Source: an uncultured bacterium (lineage in GTDB: Bacteria > Patescibacteriota > Gracilibacteria > Absconditabacterales > Absconditicoccaceae). Taken from it: a stretch of 64,000 nucleotides of DNA. The position numbers and the translations under genes are program-made. Below are positions 26,833-39,289 of this stretch, piece after piece. The notes below the pieces were generated by a model, which was not told where the DNA came from, made no database searches, and was given only the letters and a program-made list of their open reading frames with translations. The stretch covers positions 82,712 to 146,711 of the forward strand of contig CAMVNA010000002.1 of the NCBI GenBank assembly GCA_947168725.1. Reading direction: 5' to 3'. Positions within the stretch are counted from its first letter, which is position 1; each line of letters opens with the position of its first letter.

Positions 26833-29157
26833 CTAAAAACTTTTAGACATGTAAGTTCACTTTAATTCAAATCACAAATTTTTGTAATATTCTCTCACTC
26901 CCACTCATGAAATCACAGAAATCTGATTATATCCAAAAGATTTTGAGAGCCTCTCAGCAAAAGATAATAATCTTTTTCCTAATCACGTATGCTGAGTTCA
27001 TTGATTAGACTTTTCTCAAATCTTCTGCAACTCTCCATACACATGTAATTCCCTAATTATTGCTGTTCATTTTTCTAATCATTCAACTCAAACCACACTA
27101 TCATCATTTGGCAATAATAAACGAGTAAATCCATACAAATATCCCAGTTCATCTTCAAACGAAATAAAACATTCCTGCCCTACTGAAGATTTATACCAAC
27201 GCAAAACTAAATTCAAAAAATCTGATTCTCTCTTTTCTACCCTGTTTCTAACCTCTCTAGATCTAGTATCCAAACATACAAAATTACGAAAAGATTTTAA
27301 ATCCGGCTGTGTTCAAATTATTTGTGTACACTGCCCCCCTTTGACAAGGGGGGATAAAGGGGGGATATCTAATATTAGTTGATTTATTTCCCCACAAACT
27401 GATTCAAAATTATTTAACACTTCATCATTTGTAAACCTAATTACCCTCAATCAAAGAGCATTTAAAATTTGTGTCCTTATTTTATCATATTTAAGTTCAT
27501 CATTTGTCCAGTGTGTATCTCAATCTACTTCTATTACCAATTTTTTAGATGCTATATAAAAATCAACAATATATTCATCTATTGGCTGTTGCCTTAAAAC
27601 TTTTATATCCAATGGTTGCAAGAAATCATACCATAATCTCTTTTCTGCTTTTGTCATATTTTGTTTTAATTCTTTCGCTTTTTCAAGCAATGAAGGATTA
27701 TATGCCAAAAAATTCTTTTTATAAATATCCACATTTTGATTCTTTACTAAATTATATCCCTCCGGCTCATTTCATTCACCACCTCCCTTATCAAAGGGAG
27801 GCCTTTTTTGCCCACATTCGTTCGAAATGACATGTTTTGAAAAATATTCTTCCTCACTTTCATACAATTTATAATCTCAATATAAACGCTCATAAAACTT
27901 TTCTATATCAATATTTCACTTTCAATGATAGCTATCCCTCATCTCCTTCAATAAAGATTCATGTGCCATCTGAGAAAGATTAGTAATATTCGATCCAGCA
28001 ACAATTTCTGTTGCAGGTATATCACGAATTAACCTTTTAATTCTAGTATAAGGAGGTATTATATTCAAAAACGTTTCACGAATCTCAGCCAATATCTGAT
28101 CTGTAGTTATCGGTGTATATTTTCATTCTTTATACAAATTATACAACTCCGTATTTGGAATGACCGATGTTGGATAAAACTTTATCTCATCAGGTTGAAA
28201 AGATGGATCTGAATAAATATCTCTAAAACTCTGAATATCTTTTTCAAAATCTGAACCATAAAGTCATGGCATTAAGTGAATTGATATTTTCAATCCATAT
28301 TGGCGCATAATATGTATAGCATCCTTTATTTTCTGTACATCATGACCTCTTTTATTCAATTTTAAAACCTCATCATCTGTAGATTGTATTCACATTTCCA
28401 CTCTCGTAACCCCTAATTCACGCCAAAATTTACAATTCTCATGACTAACTAAATCTGGACGAGTCTCAATTGTCAGTCAGATTATTCTATTTTTAGCTGT
28501 TTCATTTTTTTTAATCGCTTCTTCAAGTAAATCTGAATATTTTATCTCATCTAAATTTTCAATCTCAAAATGGTATTTAGAATTATCCTCACCTTCTCAT
28601 CATAAATCTTGCTTAATCTTCAAATCAGAAAATGTGTTACATGCATCATAAAGCTGCTTCACAAAATCTATTTTATAATCTCTAGGATAAGCATCCCATG
28701 ATCAACCAAGAATTATCATTTCAATTTTATCTGTTTGATGCCCCGTCGTAGTTAATGATTGCAAACGATTATAAACCTGTTTCATTGGATCAAACTGATT
28801 CAACCATGCACGCATAGCTCCAGGCTCAGATTTGATATAACTTTTTGGCATTCATGGATCATTAGGACAAAATATACATTGTCCTGGGCATGGCCAAGGT
28901 TTAGTCAAAACTTGAACGGGAACAATTCATGAAAGAGAACGAATTGCCCTTTTACGTAATAGCATTTCAAAAATTTGATTCTTTTCCAATTTTCACTCTT
29001 TCACTGCATTAAAATACGACTGCAAAATTTGAGATTTAGATGGCAAATCTTTCATTTTTTTCTCTTTAGCAAAAGCACGCTGCATATCCTTAATTTCATC
29101 AGCAGTTATATTTGGAATTTTATCATATATTGCTTTTACTAGAGGAAAAAAATCCAT
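26833..29157 (-). CDS. Elp3-like tRNA U34 carboxymethyl/acetyltransferase (radical SAM + GNAT) with in-frame DUF559-like insertion (774 aa)
   Basis: LTKPWPCPGQCIFCPNDPGMPKSY...RVEMGIQSTDDEVLKLNKRGHDVQKIKDAI...GVREYYKNLGFELKGTYMSKSF; frame checked by hand through the insertion. Confidence 0.88.
27334..27801 (-). mobile_element. 468-bp insertion within elp3: DUF559/Vsr-like nuclease domain flanked by inverted palindromes
   Basis: KAKELKQNMTKAEKRLWYDFLQPLDIKVLRQQPIDEYIVDFYIASKKLVIEVDGDTHWTNDELKYDKIRTQILNALGLRVIRFTNDEVL; ends CCCCCCTTTGACAAGGGGGG and CCTCCCTTATCAAAGGGAGG. Confidence 0.75.
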
Positions 29158-29322
29158 AAAATATCAATTACTCATAAACTATGAGTATAATATGGATTCT
29201 CCTCTAAGTTTCAATTGTTTCTAGTTATTCACACATAAAAAATGAAACCAAAATCCCCTTGCATTTTTGTATAAGAAAAGCACACTAGATTCAAGTCAAA
29301 TTTTTACTAAATAATTCTGAAT

Positions 29323-30375
29323 ATGCTAAACAATTTAATTCTAATTCTAAGTTTTACTCTCGCTACATTTATTATAGCTATTATAATTTACCCTCTATAT
29401 ATCAAACTCCTCAAAAAACGAAAAGCTGGTAAAACAATTCGTAATGATACAGCGACTGGAGAAAAAGCGGAAATTTTTGCAAAATTACATTGACACAAAG
29501 CTGGGACACCAACAATGGGTTGAGGATTATTCTTACTCATGATGCTCGTTATGATCGGGATATCTCGAATCTCTCAAAAAATGTGATGGACAAACTATCA
29601 TCTTTGGAATAGACAAGAAACATATATAATATTATTCTGATTTTTCAGCATGTGATTAATTTGATTAATCGATGATATACTAAATATTCGTAACGTAGGT
29701 AAAGTAAAATGATTAAACATGAGAGCCAAGATGCTCGGATTAATTCTATTTTCATGATGGATTTCATACCGATTTTATTGGGTATTATGAATAGATTACA
29801 TAAATCTTGCACCAGCATTTGGAATTATTCATTTATGACGATGATTCCCTATCCTTACATTCATTGCAACAATATTTATAGTAAATGCTGTAAATATTAC
29901 AGATTGACTTGATTGATTAGCTGGTTGATTAAATATTTTTGTATTACTAACATTCGCTGTTGCTTTATTTATCTCTCACAGATATCTTGCTACAACAGTG
30001 CTATGAATATGTATTTCAACTTTAGTTGCTTTCATGTTTTTCAATATCAATCCAGCAAAAGTATTTATGTGAGACAGTTGAGCATTTTGCCTATGATGAT
30101 TAATCGCCGCCACTACATACTTACTAAATATGAGCATATGAATACTTATTCCTATGATTATTGTCTTCTTGATTTTTATAATAGACTTATGTACCAGCTG
30201 ACTTCAAATGTTCTGGAAAAAAGTTTTTCACCACAAATTATTTCCTATCGCTCCTTTCCACCATTACTTAGAATACAAATGAATTAAAGAATATACAATT
30301 GTAATGTACATGTGGTTGATTCAAACCATATTAGCAGTTACAGCAATAATAATTATATTCCGACAATTTCTATAA
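29323..30375 (+). CDS. mraY: phospho-N-acetylmuramoyl-pentapeptide-transferase
   Basis: KAGTPTMGGGLFLL...LIDDILNIRNVGKVKGLNMRAKM...NAVNITDGLDGLAGG...VFMGDSGAFCLGGLIA...FPIAPFHHYLEYKG. Confidence 0.93.
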
Positions 30376-30446
30376 AATAACAAAAATAACAAAAATAAAA
30401 AAAGTAAAAAATCAGACATCCTCTTTTAGGTATTTTCTTAATCATC

Positions 30447-32051
30447 ATGAAAAAACTTACATTACGATGGTCTAATATTTGTTCCAAACCTCTAAATTTT
30501 TGGATCACTTTATTGTGTAAAATCTTTGTGGTTTGACTTTTACTACAATTTTTCTTACAAACTTTCGTAACATTCAAACTATGACGAGATGGAAAATTCT
30601 GGACACTATTCTGGATGTGGAAAGAATTCATATTGTTAATATTTATAGTAATATTATTACGATACATCCTTTCTAACTTAAAATCACGAATTAAAATCGT
30701 AAAAAACAAAGAAAATACTGACAAAATATCACGAAAATTATTACTAAAAAATGTTCAATCAAAATTTGTCATCCAATTCATATTAAGCTTTTTAATAACA
30801 ATTATAGTTTTTCTATTTTTAGCTGTAATAATTCAACAAGTTTGAATTAAAGCTTTTGTTTTGAGTGCAAAATATGATTTATTCTGATTTTTTATCTTTG
30901 GAATTTGAATTTGTTTAGGTTTGTTATTTTTTACAGAAAAACATAAAGATTTACTCCAGTTATATAATAAATTAATCATTTGGTCTCTACGATTATGACT
31001 TTTTCGACGATTTATAGTATGGTTAATGCCCAATGCCCTTAAGTTATTCGGATATAACCCACAAATCTATGAATGAACCGTATGACAAAACCCACCTGCT
31101 GCATATTATACACTCATAAACCAATGACACGTTAGAAATCAATTTCTTTTCGAAAGACCAACAAGTTTCTGATTTTGGCTAATCGCTTTCTTCCCTGTTT
31201 TTGTACTATGATTTTTAAGAAACAAAAAAAGAAAAGACCAAATATTCCCTGTAATCATATTCTGACTTTTAATACTTTCTACTCGATCACGTGCATGAAT
31301 AGCAGTTCGAGCACTAGAAGCAATTATTCTATTTTTCATTGTGTACCGAAAATCTGTTAAAAAATATTTCATACGACTAATCATTTTAGCCTTAATCGGA
31401 CTATGATGACTCGCATATTTATGAAGATGAATAATGGTAAGAGAACATTCAAATACTGGACACCTCCAATTGATGAAAGCATGATGGGATATAGCTAAAC
31501 AAAATCTATTATTTTGACGGTGAGCATGATACTCGTGACCTGCTTCTCACCAATTATGTTATACAGATGAACCTGTAGACATATATGAAGATATCGATTC
31601 AATTCAATTAGACAATCAACGCTGTGAATTACTCAGAAAAGAAAATGTAAAAAATCAGATTTCTACCTACGGTTTCAATCCTGAAAATCAGTACTTACAA
31701 ATATTAATGGAATTCTGAATCATATGAATAATATTCCGACTATGATTATGTGTTATCATCCTACGATATACCGCAAAAATGATTCAGTTATACTGCAAAA
31801 AGAATAAATCTCCATATCAAGAACTATTATATTACTCATTATTATGATTTGGAATCTGATTTATTTGATTATGTATCGAATGATTAGTATTACATTCTTT
31901 AGTAGATAGAATGGTTATTTATCCTTTCTTTCTATTATATTGAATAACAATTTGATTATGGGAGAAAGAAAAAAATAAACAATACATTCCACCTGAACCT
32001 AAAAAAAAGAAGAAAAAAGCTAATTGAAAACAGAGAAAAAACTCAAAATAA
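30447..32051 (+). CDS. O-antigen ligase-like multi-TM protein
   Basis: Multiple TM segments, ILSTRSRAGIAVRALEAIILF and ...NPENQYLQILMEFGIIGIIFRLG (Wzy_C-like). Confidence 0.7.
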
Positions 32052-32058
32052 AAAAGTG

Positions 32059-32086
32059 TTGATTTTTAGACTCATTTATATAATAT
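32059..32086 (+). promoter_or_regulatory. putative promoter
   Basis: TTGATT - 16 nt - TAATAT. Confidence 0.5.
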
Positions 32087-32091
32087 ATTTC

Positions 32092-32188
32092 TTCGCACGG
32101 ATAAAAATTCATTTCTTATCCCATATATGCCCCATACCTCTCTCCTAAGGGGACAAAACTCTCACATGTATCGATGTGGGAGTTTTTT
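32092..32188 (+). ncRNA. candidate small RNA cassette
   Basis: Promoter immediately upstream; ends at AACTCTCACAT-GTATCG-ATGTGGGAGTT + T6; no ORF of note. Confidence 0.4.
32157..32188 (+). terminator. intrinsic terminator
   Basis: 11-bp stem AACTCTCACAT/ATGTGGGAGTT + TTTTTT. Confidence 0.8.
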
Positions 32189-32257
32189 CAAACAAAAGCT
32201 TGCTTTTAGTCAAGTTTCCAATAACCTAAAAATACTCATTTAAAACAAATCAATAAA

Positions 32258-32644
32258 ATGCCAAACAATATTCATCCTCTAATAATATGAGCAATAGTCT
32301 GATTAATTGTATGATTTATCGTTGCAAAAGTTACTGTTCATTCCGCCGTTAAATCAGCTCGCTCTACATCGGTAAAACAAGCTCGCAAAGTAATTCTTTG
32401 AGATGTTAACGAAAAACTAGCACCCGCACTACCATGATTTCCCTATGATTTTAAAGATATGGTATTTATTTGAAAATGAATCGATTATCTAGTTTTTGAC
32501 TGATTAGCTTCATGACATCTTAGAAAAATTATCTTATTAGAAATAAAAAGCTGACAATCATTATTAAATAGAAATGAATCCATGATAAAGAACGCTGTAT
32601 GAAATTGACTTGTCTCTTACGAAGTATTTAGAGTACATGTATAA
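32258..32644 (+). CDS. Holliday-junction-resolvase-like membrane-anchored nuclease family protein
   Basis: N-terminal TM; FPYDFKDMVFIGKGIDYLVFDGLASGHLRKIILLEIKSGQS. Confidence 0.7.
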
Positions 32645-32668
32645 TTTTATCTCATTCCGACTCTGACA

Positions 32669-33115
32669 ATGAAAACCATTGTAATCACATCTGGATATTT
32701 TAATCCAATCCACCCATGACATATCGAATGTTTAGAACTATGTAAACAGTTGTGAGATGAACTGTGGGTAATTGTAAATAGTGATTTACAGGCAAAATTA
32801 AAAACAGGAAATGATGAAGTTTTTCAAGATGAAAATTTCAGAATGAAAATCGTAAGCTCTCTAAAAGTCGTAGATCAAGTTTTTCTTTCAATAGATAAAG
32901 ATTGATCTGTTTGTGAAAGTATTAGAGAAATAACGAAATTAATAAAGGAAAAATACTGAGAGGATACAAAAATAATATTCTGAAAATGATGAGATCGTTT
33001 CTCATGAAATATTCCAGAAGTCCAAGTATGCCAAGAATTATGAATTGAAATAAAAGACTGATTATGAGCAAAAACTCATAATAGCAGTGACTATAGAACA
33101 AAATCCTGAAAATAA
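32669..33115 (+). CDS. cytidylyltransferase-like nucleotidyltransferase
   Basis: VITSGYFNPIHPGHIECLELCKQLGDELWVIVNSD; HxGH motif. Confidence 0.8.
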
Positions 33116-33116
33116 A

Positions 33117-34823
33117 TTACATACTTTCTACTGCATCAATTCAAAGAAGATTTAATGCATTTTTCATTACTTGAAGGATAGATTGAAGCAAGTGTAAACG
33201 AGCCTTACTAAGTTCCAGATTAGAATCATCAATAATTTTATGATTATGATAATATGAGTTGAAAAGCTGAGCCACATCTAAACACCATCTTGCAATATAG
33301 TTTGGTTTATATTCATTTGATGCTCTTTGAACTTCTTCTTCAAATGATGCTAATTTTAATAATAAAGCTTTTTCTTCATCTGTATTGAGTAAACTGTACT
33401 CAACATTTCAATCAAGTTCTCGTTGATTTTTTCTTAAGATTGAAGACATCCTTGCAGTTGTATACTGAAGATATGGTCAGGTTTCTCACTCAAAAGAAAG
33501 CGCCGTCTGTTGATCAAAAATAATTTTTTTCTCACTATCTTGCAAAAGCATCCCAAATTTCATTGCTCAAAATGCGATTTTTCTCGCTGTCTCTTTTTTC
33601 TCTTCTAATGGAATATCCCTATCAGCAACCATCGATTCAGCTTTTTCTAGTAATTGATCACGGAAATCTTCATAAAGAATTACATTTCATGCACGAGAAG
33701 ACATTTTTCATTCTTTCAAATCAACTAATCAATATGAAATGTGCTGGAGTTTATCACGGTTGATTCACATAATTTCCAAAGTTTTGAAAAGCTGAGCAAA
33801 ATGATGCTCTTGCTCTGAACCAACGATATAGAGTGATTTTGAATAATTTGGATAATCAGCCTGTTTTTTGAATGCTAATCCAATATCTTTGGTAGAATAA
33901 AGTGAAGCTCCATTTGATTTGAGAAGTAAAAATCGTCATAAACCGTACTCTTCCAAATTTATAGCTAATGCTCATTCAGAAATTACAGCTTTTCATTCTG
34001 CTTGTAACTTACGAACTAATTCAATTCAAGGTTTCTCTACTTCACTTTCAAAGTATCGTTTATCAATTTCTTCACTTCAGAGTTCTGCAAAAATTTTCTT
34101 CATATCCTGTAAACAAAGTTCTCTAGTTTCTTTCCATATTTTAACTAACTCCTCATCTCAATCTTCCAATTTTTTTTGTAAATCTCAAATTTCTGGTTTA
34201 TATACATCAGGATTCTCATCCACCTTTTTCGTAGCATCTGAATACAAAGTTCCTACTCGTTTTGAAAAATTTTCCTTTGGCATGTCTCACTGATAAAATT
34301 TGGTATAATACCAAATCCATTTAGCCACATGAGCTCCTATATCTCATGGATAGCAGCATTTTACCACATCATTTCATGCATATTTCAAAATTCTGGCATT
34401 CGATTCGCTCACCAAAATATTTCTAATATGTCATATATGAATTGCTTTATGTGTATTTGGCTGCCATCATTCTAAAATAAATTGTTTTCATGTAGACTCT
34501 CCTCTTCCAAAATCAGCTTTTTCTTTTTCTATTTTTTCGATTACATTTTTGGCAAAATTTTCAGAATTTAACACTGCATTTACATATGGTCAAACCGAAA
34601 TAATTTCAGAAAAAGAATCAGAAGTCTGAATTTTACTCTCGATTTCACTACTTATTTGAGCAGGATTTTTTCATAAAGTTTTAGCTCGTTTAAAACAAGG
34701 AAATGCAAAATCTCCTTTCACATTATCTGGAGCTATAACTACATCTGAAACTATTTCATCCTCAGAAACTCAAAGATTCGGAGCAATAAGCTCAGCAAAC
34801 TCATACATTAACTTTTGAATCAT
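33117..34823 (-). CDS. argS: arginyl-tRNA synthetase
   Basis: ILEWWQPNTHKAIHIGHIRNILVSES...GLVDLKEGKMSSRAGNVIL...; class I HIGH/KMSKS, ArgS N-terminal Add2-like region. Confidence 0.88.
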
Positions 34824-34961
34824 CAAAAACCTCATAAATTAATAAAACATACAACAATAACATTGTACGAATCCTACAGTGATTTGCAAAAGTTTTATCA
34901 AAAAGATGTATTTCAAAAAATTAAAATATCTGATACAATAAGATAATAAATCCTAAAAAAA

Positions 34962-34990
34962 TTGACAAAGAAGCAACATTTGATTATAAT
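34962..34990 (+). promoter_or_regulatory. consensus sigma70 promoter
   Basis: TTGACA - 17 nt - TATAAT. Confidence 0.75.
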
Positions 34991-35026
34991 ATAATTACAA
35001 TTTTTTATATCACTATTAAAACAACA

Positions 35027-35728
35027 ATGCAAAACAAACCAGATAAGGACAACGATATCCTAAATAATCGTACTTCCAAAAGTCCAAAAAATTCTAACAT
35101 AAATACGTACAAAAATGATGTAAAAAAGATTTTAGAAGACCCTATGCAAAAATTTCACATTTCACGATTAGAAGAACATAAGAAATCTTTACTTAAAACA
35201 GATTCAGAAGCTATCAAAAAAATTAAAAATTTATTAAAAAATATCAGAATCGAAAAAGATGCGAATAAAAGAATTATCACATTAAATTTAAAAAATAAAT
35301 ATACTATAATAGAACCTAATTTGGACAAAATTTCCGATGAAGAATACAAAAAAGAAATAGATGTATACAAGATTGAACCAGCCTTTACACATTATGTAAG
35401 CACACGATGAAATCGCTGAAATATTAGCCATCGATCAAATAAATCACTTAAAAAATATGCACAAGAAATGAGAAAAGACTGATATAATATACCAACAGAA
35501 AATGAAACAAACAACATATTAAATGAAATCTGAGAAATGACAGGTATTGATAAGAAAGATCTAATGGATATTTTTGTTTATTTGACTGGATTAAGAGGAA
35601 ATTTCTTATTACAATCATCGCAAAAAAACAATATTTGAGAAAAAACTATCAATCTTTGAACTTTTAGTTGATATGAAAGTGTTGATTGAGATTATCCAAT
35701 TAAATTATTCTTCTTAAAAAAATGATAG
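35027..35728 (+). CDS. hypothetical protein (233 aa)
   Basis: Open with UGA=Gly, consensus promoter upstream; no recognised family. Confidence 0.65.
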
Positions 35729-35809
35729 ATTAATAATTTTGTCTATTGTAAATTTTCATAACTTTAATATAAAGTATGAGCTTCTTTTATCTTATCAACA
35801 AAATAACAC

Positions 35810-36409
35810 ATGCAAGTACCAATTTGAGTTTCCAACAGACATATCCATCTATCCAAAGCCGATGCTGAAGCACTATTTTGAGAATGATTTGAGTTAACTA
35901 AAAAAAATGATCTTTCTCAACCATGACAATTCGCTGCAGAAGAATGCCTAGTCCTAAAATGACCTAAATGAGAAATATCAAAAGTGAGAATCCTTTGACC
36001 ATACAGACCACAAACTCAAGTAGAGATTCTTATGGCAGACCAATTTAAATTATGAGTAATGGCTCCCATAAGACTTTCTGGAGATTTAAAATGATCTGCA
36101 TGAATTACTATTATAGCTCCAAATTGAAACGAAATTACAATAGATGAATGAATGATAATTGCAAAAAGACATGTTCACATGTTGCCTTCAGATGCTGAAG
36201 CATACGGAGTACAGAATAATCAAATAGTGAAGATCAAATGCGGAGGAGAAAGAGGTTTAATTTTTGATGAAGTAGTAATCCGTGTAACTGATACTTCAAA
36301 ACTCGATACTCACATCGATACTGAAGAATGAAATGCTGCAAAATTAAAAACTGGAGATGAAGCTGAAATCATTACTGATTGAGAAATCAGATTTTATAGC
36401 AAAAATTAG
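35810..36409 (+). CDS. PduL-like phosphate acyltransferase
   Basis: [45 protein letters not shown]...IIAKRHVHMLPSDAEAYGVQNNQIV; duplicated RHIHL/RHVHM metal-binding motifs. Confidence 0.88.
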
Positions 36410-36410
36410 T

Positions 36411-36977
36411 ATGAGAGTCCCTGTTTATATCCAAAAAAAACATATCCATTTAGCCCAGATAGATGCAGAAAAACTGTTTGGAAAGTGATATGTTTTTTGA
36501 ATTGAAAAAAAATTTACTCAACCATGAGAATATTTCACCAAAGAGAAATTGACCATCAAATGACCAAATTGAACGATTGAAAATGTAGATATAATTATGC
36601 CATTTAGAAAGTTTACTCAAGTAGAAATATCTGAGTCTGATAATGAAATACTGTGAATTAATGCAGTAGAAACTAAATCATGAGACTTAAAAAAAGCTGA
36701 ACCTATAACTCTAATTTGACCAAAATGAATGATTTATCTAAATAACTGTGTAATTATCGCAGAAAAACACATTCATATGAGTGTAGCTGATGCAAAAGAC
36801 TTTGGATTCAGAAATAATCAAATGGTGAATTTGAAGACACCTTGAAAAGATTGAAAAATCATTGAAAATGTCAGGATTAGAACTAATGATAAATTTGAAT
36901 TTGATTTACATTTAAATGAAGATTTATGAAAAGAATATTGATTAGAAACTAATGATCGAGTAGAAATTTTAAAATAA
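36411..36977 (+). CDS. second, divergent PduL-like protein
   Basis: MRVPVYIQKKHIHLAQIDAEKLFGKGYVF...VIIAEKHIHMSVADAKDFGFRNNQMV. Confidence 0.8.
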
Positions 36978-37065
36978 ATCTACTAAGAACTAAAAATCGA
37001 AAACTTGAATATTTACATAAAATCTCTAACCTCAAATAAACAATTTTATTCAATTAACATTTTTT

Positions 37066-37875
37066 ATGAACCTATTCTCTCGACGACCTCGATGAAAAAA
37101 ACAAAATAAAACAAAAAGAAAAATACTAGTTATTTCATGATGATGAGCCCGCTGAACTTATGCTCTTTGAATTATGAAAGCCATGGAAGAATGCTGAATC
37201 AAAGAAGAGATTGATGCAATATATGGAGTAAGTATTTGAGCCATTGTATGATCAGTCTGGTCGAACGGAATGAATGCTGAAGAAATTTTTGAATTATTAA
37301 CAAATTTATCAGTTAGGGATTTTTATTGAAGGGATATACTTAGCAAATCTGGAGGATTTATATCAAACAAAAAAATTGAATCACTTTTGAATGAATATTT
37401 ACCGAAAAGTTTTGAAGATTTAGGGATTTCATTCTATGCATGAGTCGTAGATACAAATAAGGCAGAATATAAATTATTTCATGAATGAGATTTGCGCAAA
37501 ATTGTACTATGAAGTATGTCCATCCCTGGAGTTTTTCCACCTGTAAAATACTGAAATTTTTCTCTAGTTGATTGAGGAGTTTTAAATAATTTTCCAGTAG
37601 ATATAGCCAAAAAAGATTACCCCAATCATGAAATAATCGGGATTGCATTAAATAAATTCCAAACATATCAAAAAATCAAAACAGCTTTTGATAATTTTTT
37701 GATCAATTTTGAAGTAATGATGCGTTCAAAATTACTCGAAAACACAAAATTTGTAGATTATCTATTTTACAAAGATTTACCTATTCAAGTCTTGTCTTTA
37801 AATAAAAAGCAAATGCACGAAGCTTTTGCCTTATGATATGAAGATTGAATTAAAATGTTCAAAGAATCTAGCTAA
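37066..37875 (+). CDS. patatin-like phospholipase
   Basis: ILVISGGGARGTYALGIMKAMEE...AIYGVSIGAIVGSVW...FSLVDGGVLNNFPV; GGGxR/G, GxSxG, DGG motifs. Confidence 0.88.
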
Positions 37876-38779
37876 TATTTTTCACTAATTCATCCTTTCA
37901 CTGAGCAATTAAATCTGACCCTCATCCTCTCAAATTATATTTTTTTGCTAATTCTTTCGCTGAGATTGAACCATCCGTAATAACAACATAATTTCATTCA
38001 TCCGTATAAAGTAGAATCGATTTTTCTGATGAGAAAATTTCTTTAACTATTCCAGTCAACGTCCTAAAATTCGTACCAATCGGCAATTGAATAATTTTTG
38101 AAAAATCTGAATTTGAACGACTTTGAGCTGATTGCAAACTAGCACGAATTGCCGCTGTTTCCAACGATTCTACACGCTGCTGTAAATCAGAATTTTCTTT
38201 TACATATTTTGAGATTTTTTCATTAATCTGTGCATATGACTTCACATCTAATGCACTTGATGCTCAATCTAAAATTTCTTCATAATTATGAAGTTTTTCT
38301 ATCACTTTTGGTCATGTATATGCAGTAATTCTTTTGATTCATGATGCCACAGCTTCCTGTGAAACAATAGTAAACGCTCAAATATCTCTAGTATTGCTAA
38401 CATGAGTTCATCCACATAGTTCTACAGAAATGTTTTGATCTCCATCATGCACACGAATTACACGCACTTCATCACCATATTTCTCTTCAAAAAATGCTTT
38501 TGCTCAAAGTTTCACTCACTCTTCAAAGCTAGTCTCAATCAAATCCACAGGAAACGCTTTAAATATCGTTTGATTTACATTATTCTCTATTTGCTTAATT
38601 TGTTCTGATGTTAAAAGATTATTTGCATAGAAATCGAATCTCAACAAATCTTCATCAACCAAAGAACCTGCCTGTTTCGTATTTGGAAAAATTTTTGCTA
38701 ATTCTGCATGCAAAAGATGAGTAGCTGTATGAGCTCTCATTTTAGCATATCTTTGATCCATATCTATTGATAATTTCAT
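37868..38779 (-). CDS. standalone AlaRS-like editing + DHHA1 domain protein (split AlaRS C-terminal half or AlaX-type)
   Basis: MRAHTATHLLHAELAKIFPNTKQAGSLVDEDLLRFDF...[38 protein letters not shown]...GGGSDLIAQG; no catalytic domain upstream. Confidence 0.8.
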
Positions 38780-38804
38780 CTCTTAATATCTAATTCAATT
38801 TAAA

Positions 38805-39143
38805 TTAATTAACCTGTATTGCATCTCACAAATCTCACTGTCTAACATCTTCAGTTTCTCAATTTTCAAGCTGAACCTGTACAGTTTGATCCAATTCATT
38901 TTCTTCTTCATCCTCTGATACTACAATAGGAGCACTTGTATTCTCAGGATTTTCTGGATCTATTTCAGGCAATACTAAAACCTCCTCTGATCATGTATTT
39001 ACATCCGATCCTTCAATATTTTCTCCAGCTTCTTGATTTGGAGAGAACATGTAAACTACATAAACTCAAATTAAAGACACTACCATAAATACAACACAAA
39101 TCCAAATAACTATTCTAACTATTAAAGGTTTTCTTGCTTTCAT
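38805..39143 (-). CDS. hypothetical single-TM acidic protein
   Basis: MKARKPLIVRIVIWICVVFMVVSLIGVYVVYMF + acidic tail. Confidence 0.6.
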
Positions 39144-39289
39144 TTAAATAAAAAAATAAAATAAAAAATCTGAATGTAATTTTATTTTTAGTTCATACTT
39201 TTTCAAGAGATTTATAATTTGACTTCTTTGTAAAAATATATAAATATAGAATATATAAAACATAAATACAAACAAAATATCTTACCAAT

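Noticed and set aside
27334-27801. Intein in Elp3
   Set aside because: No recognisable intein splicing blocks (N-terminal Cys/Ser motif A, C-terminal HN-Cys/Ser); the domain resembles DUF559 and not LAGLIDADG/HINT.
31139-31384. Antisense ORFs inside the O-antigen-ligase-like gene
   Set aside because: Shadow of a membrane-protein codon pattern; no start context or homology signal.
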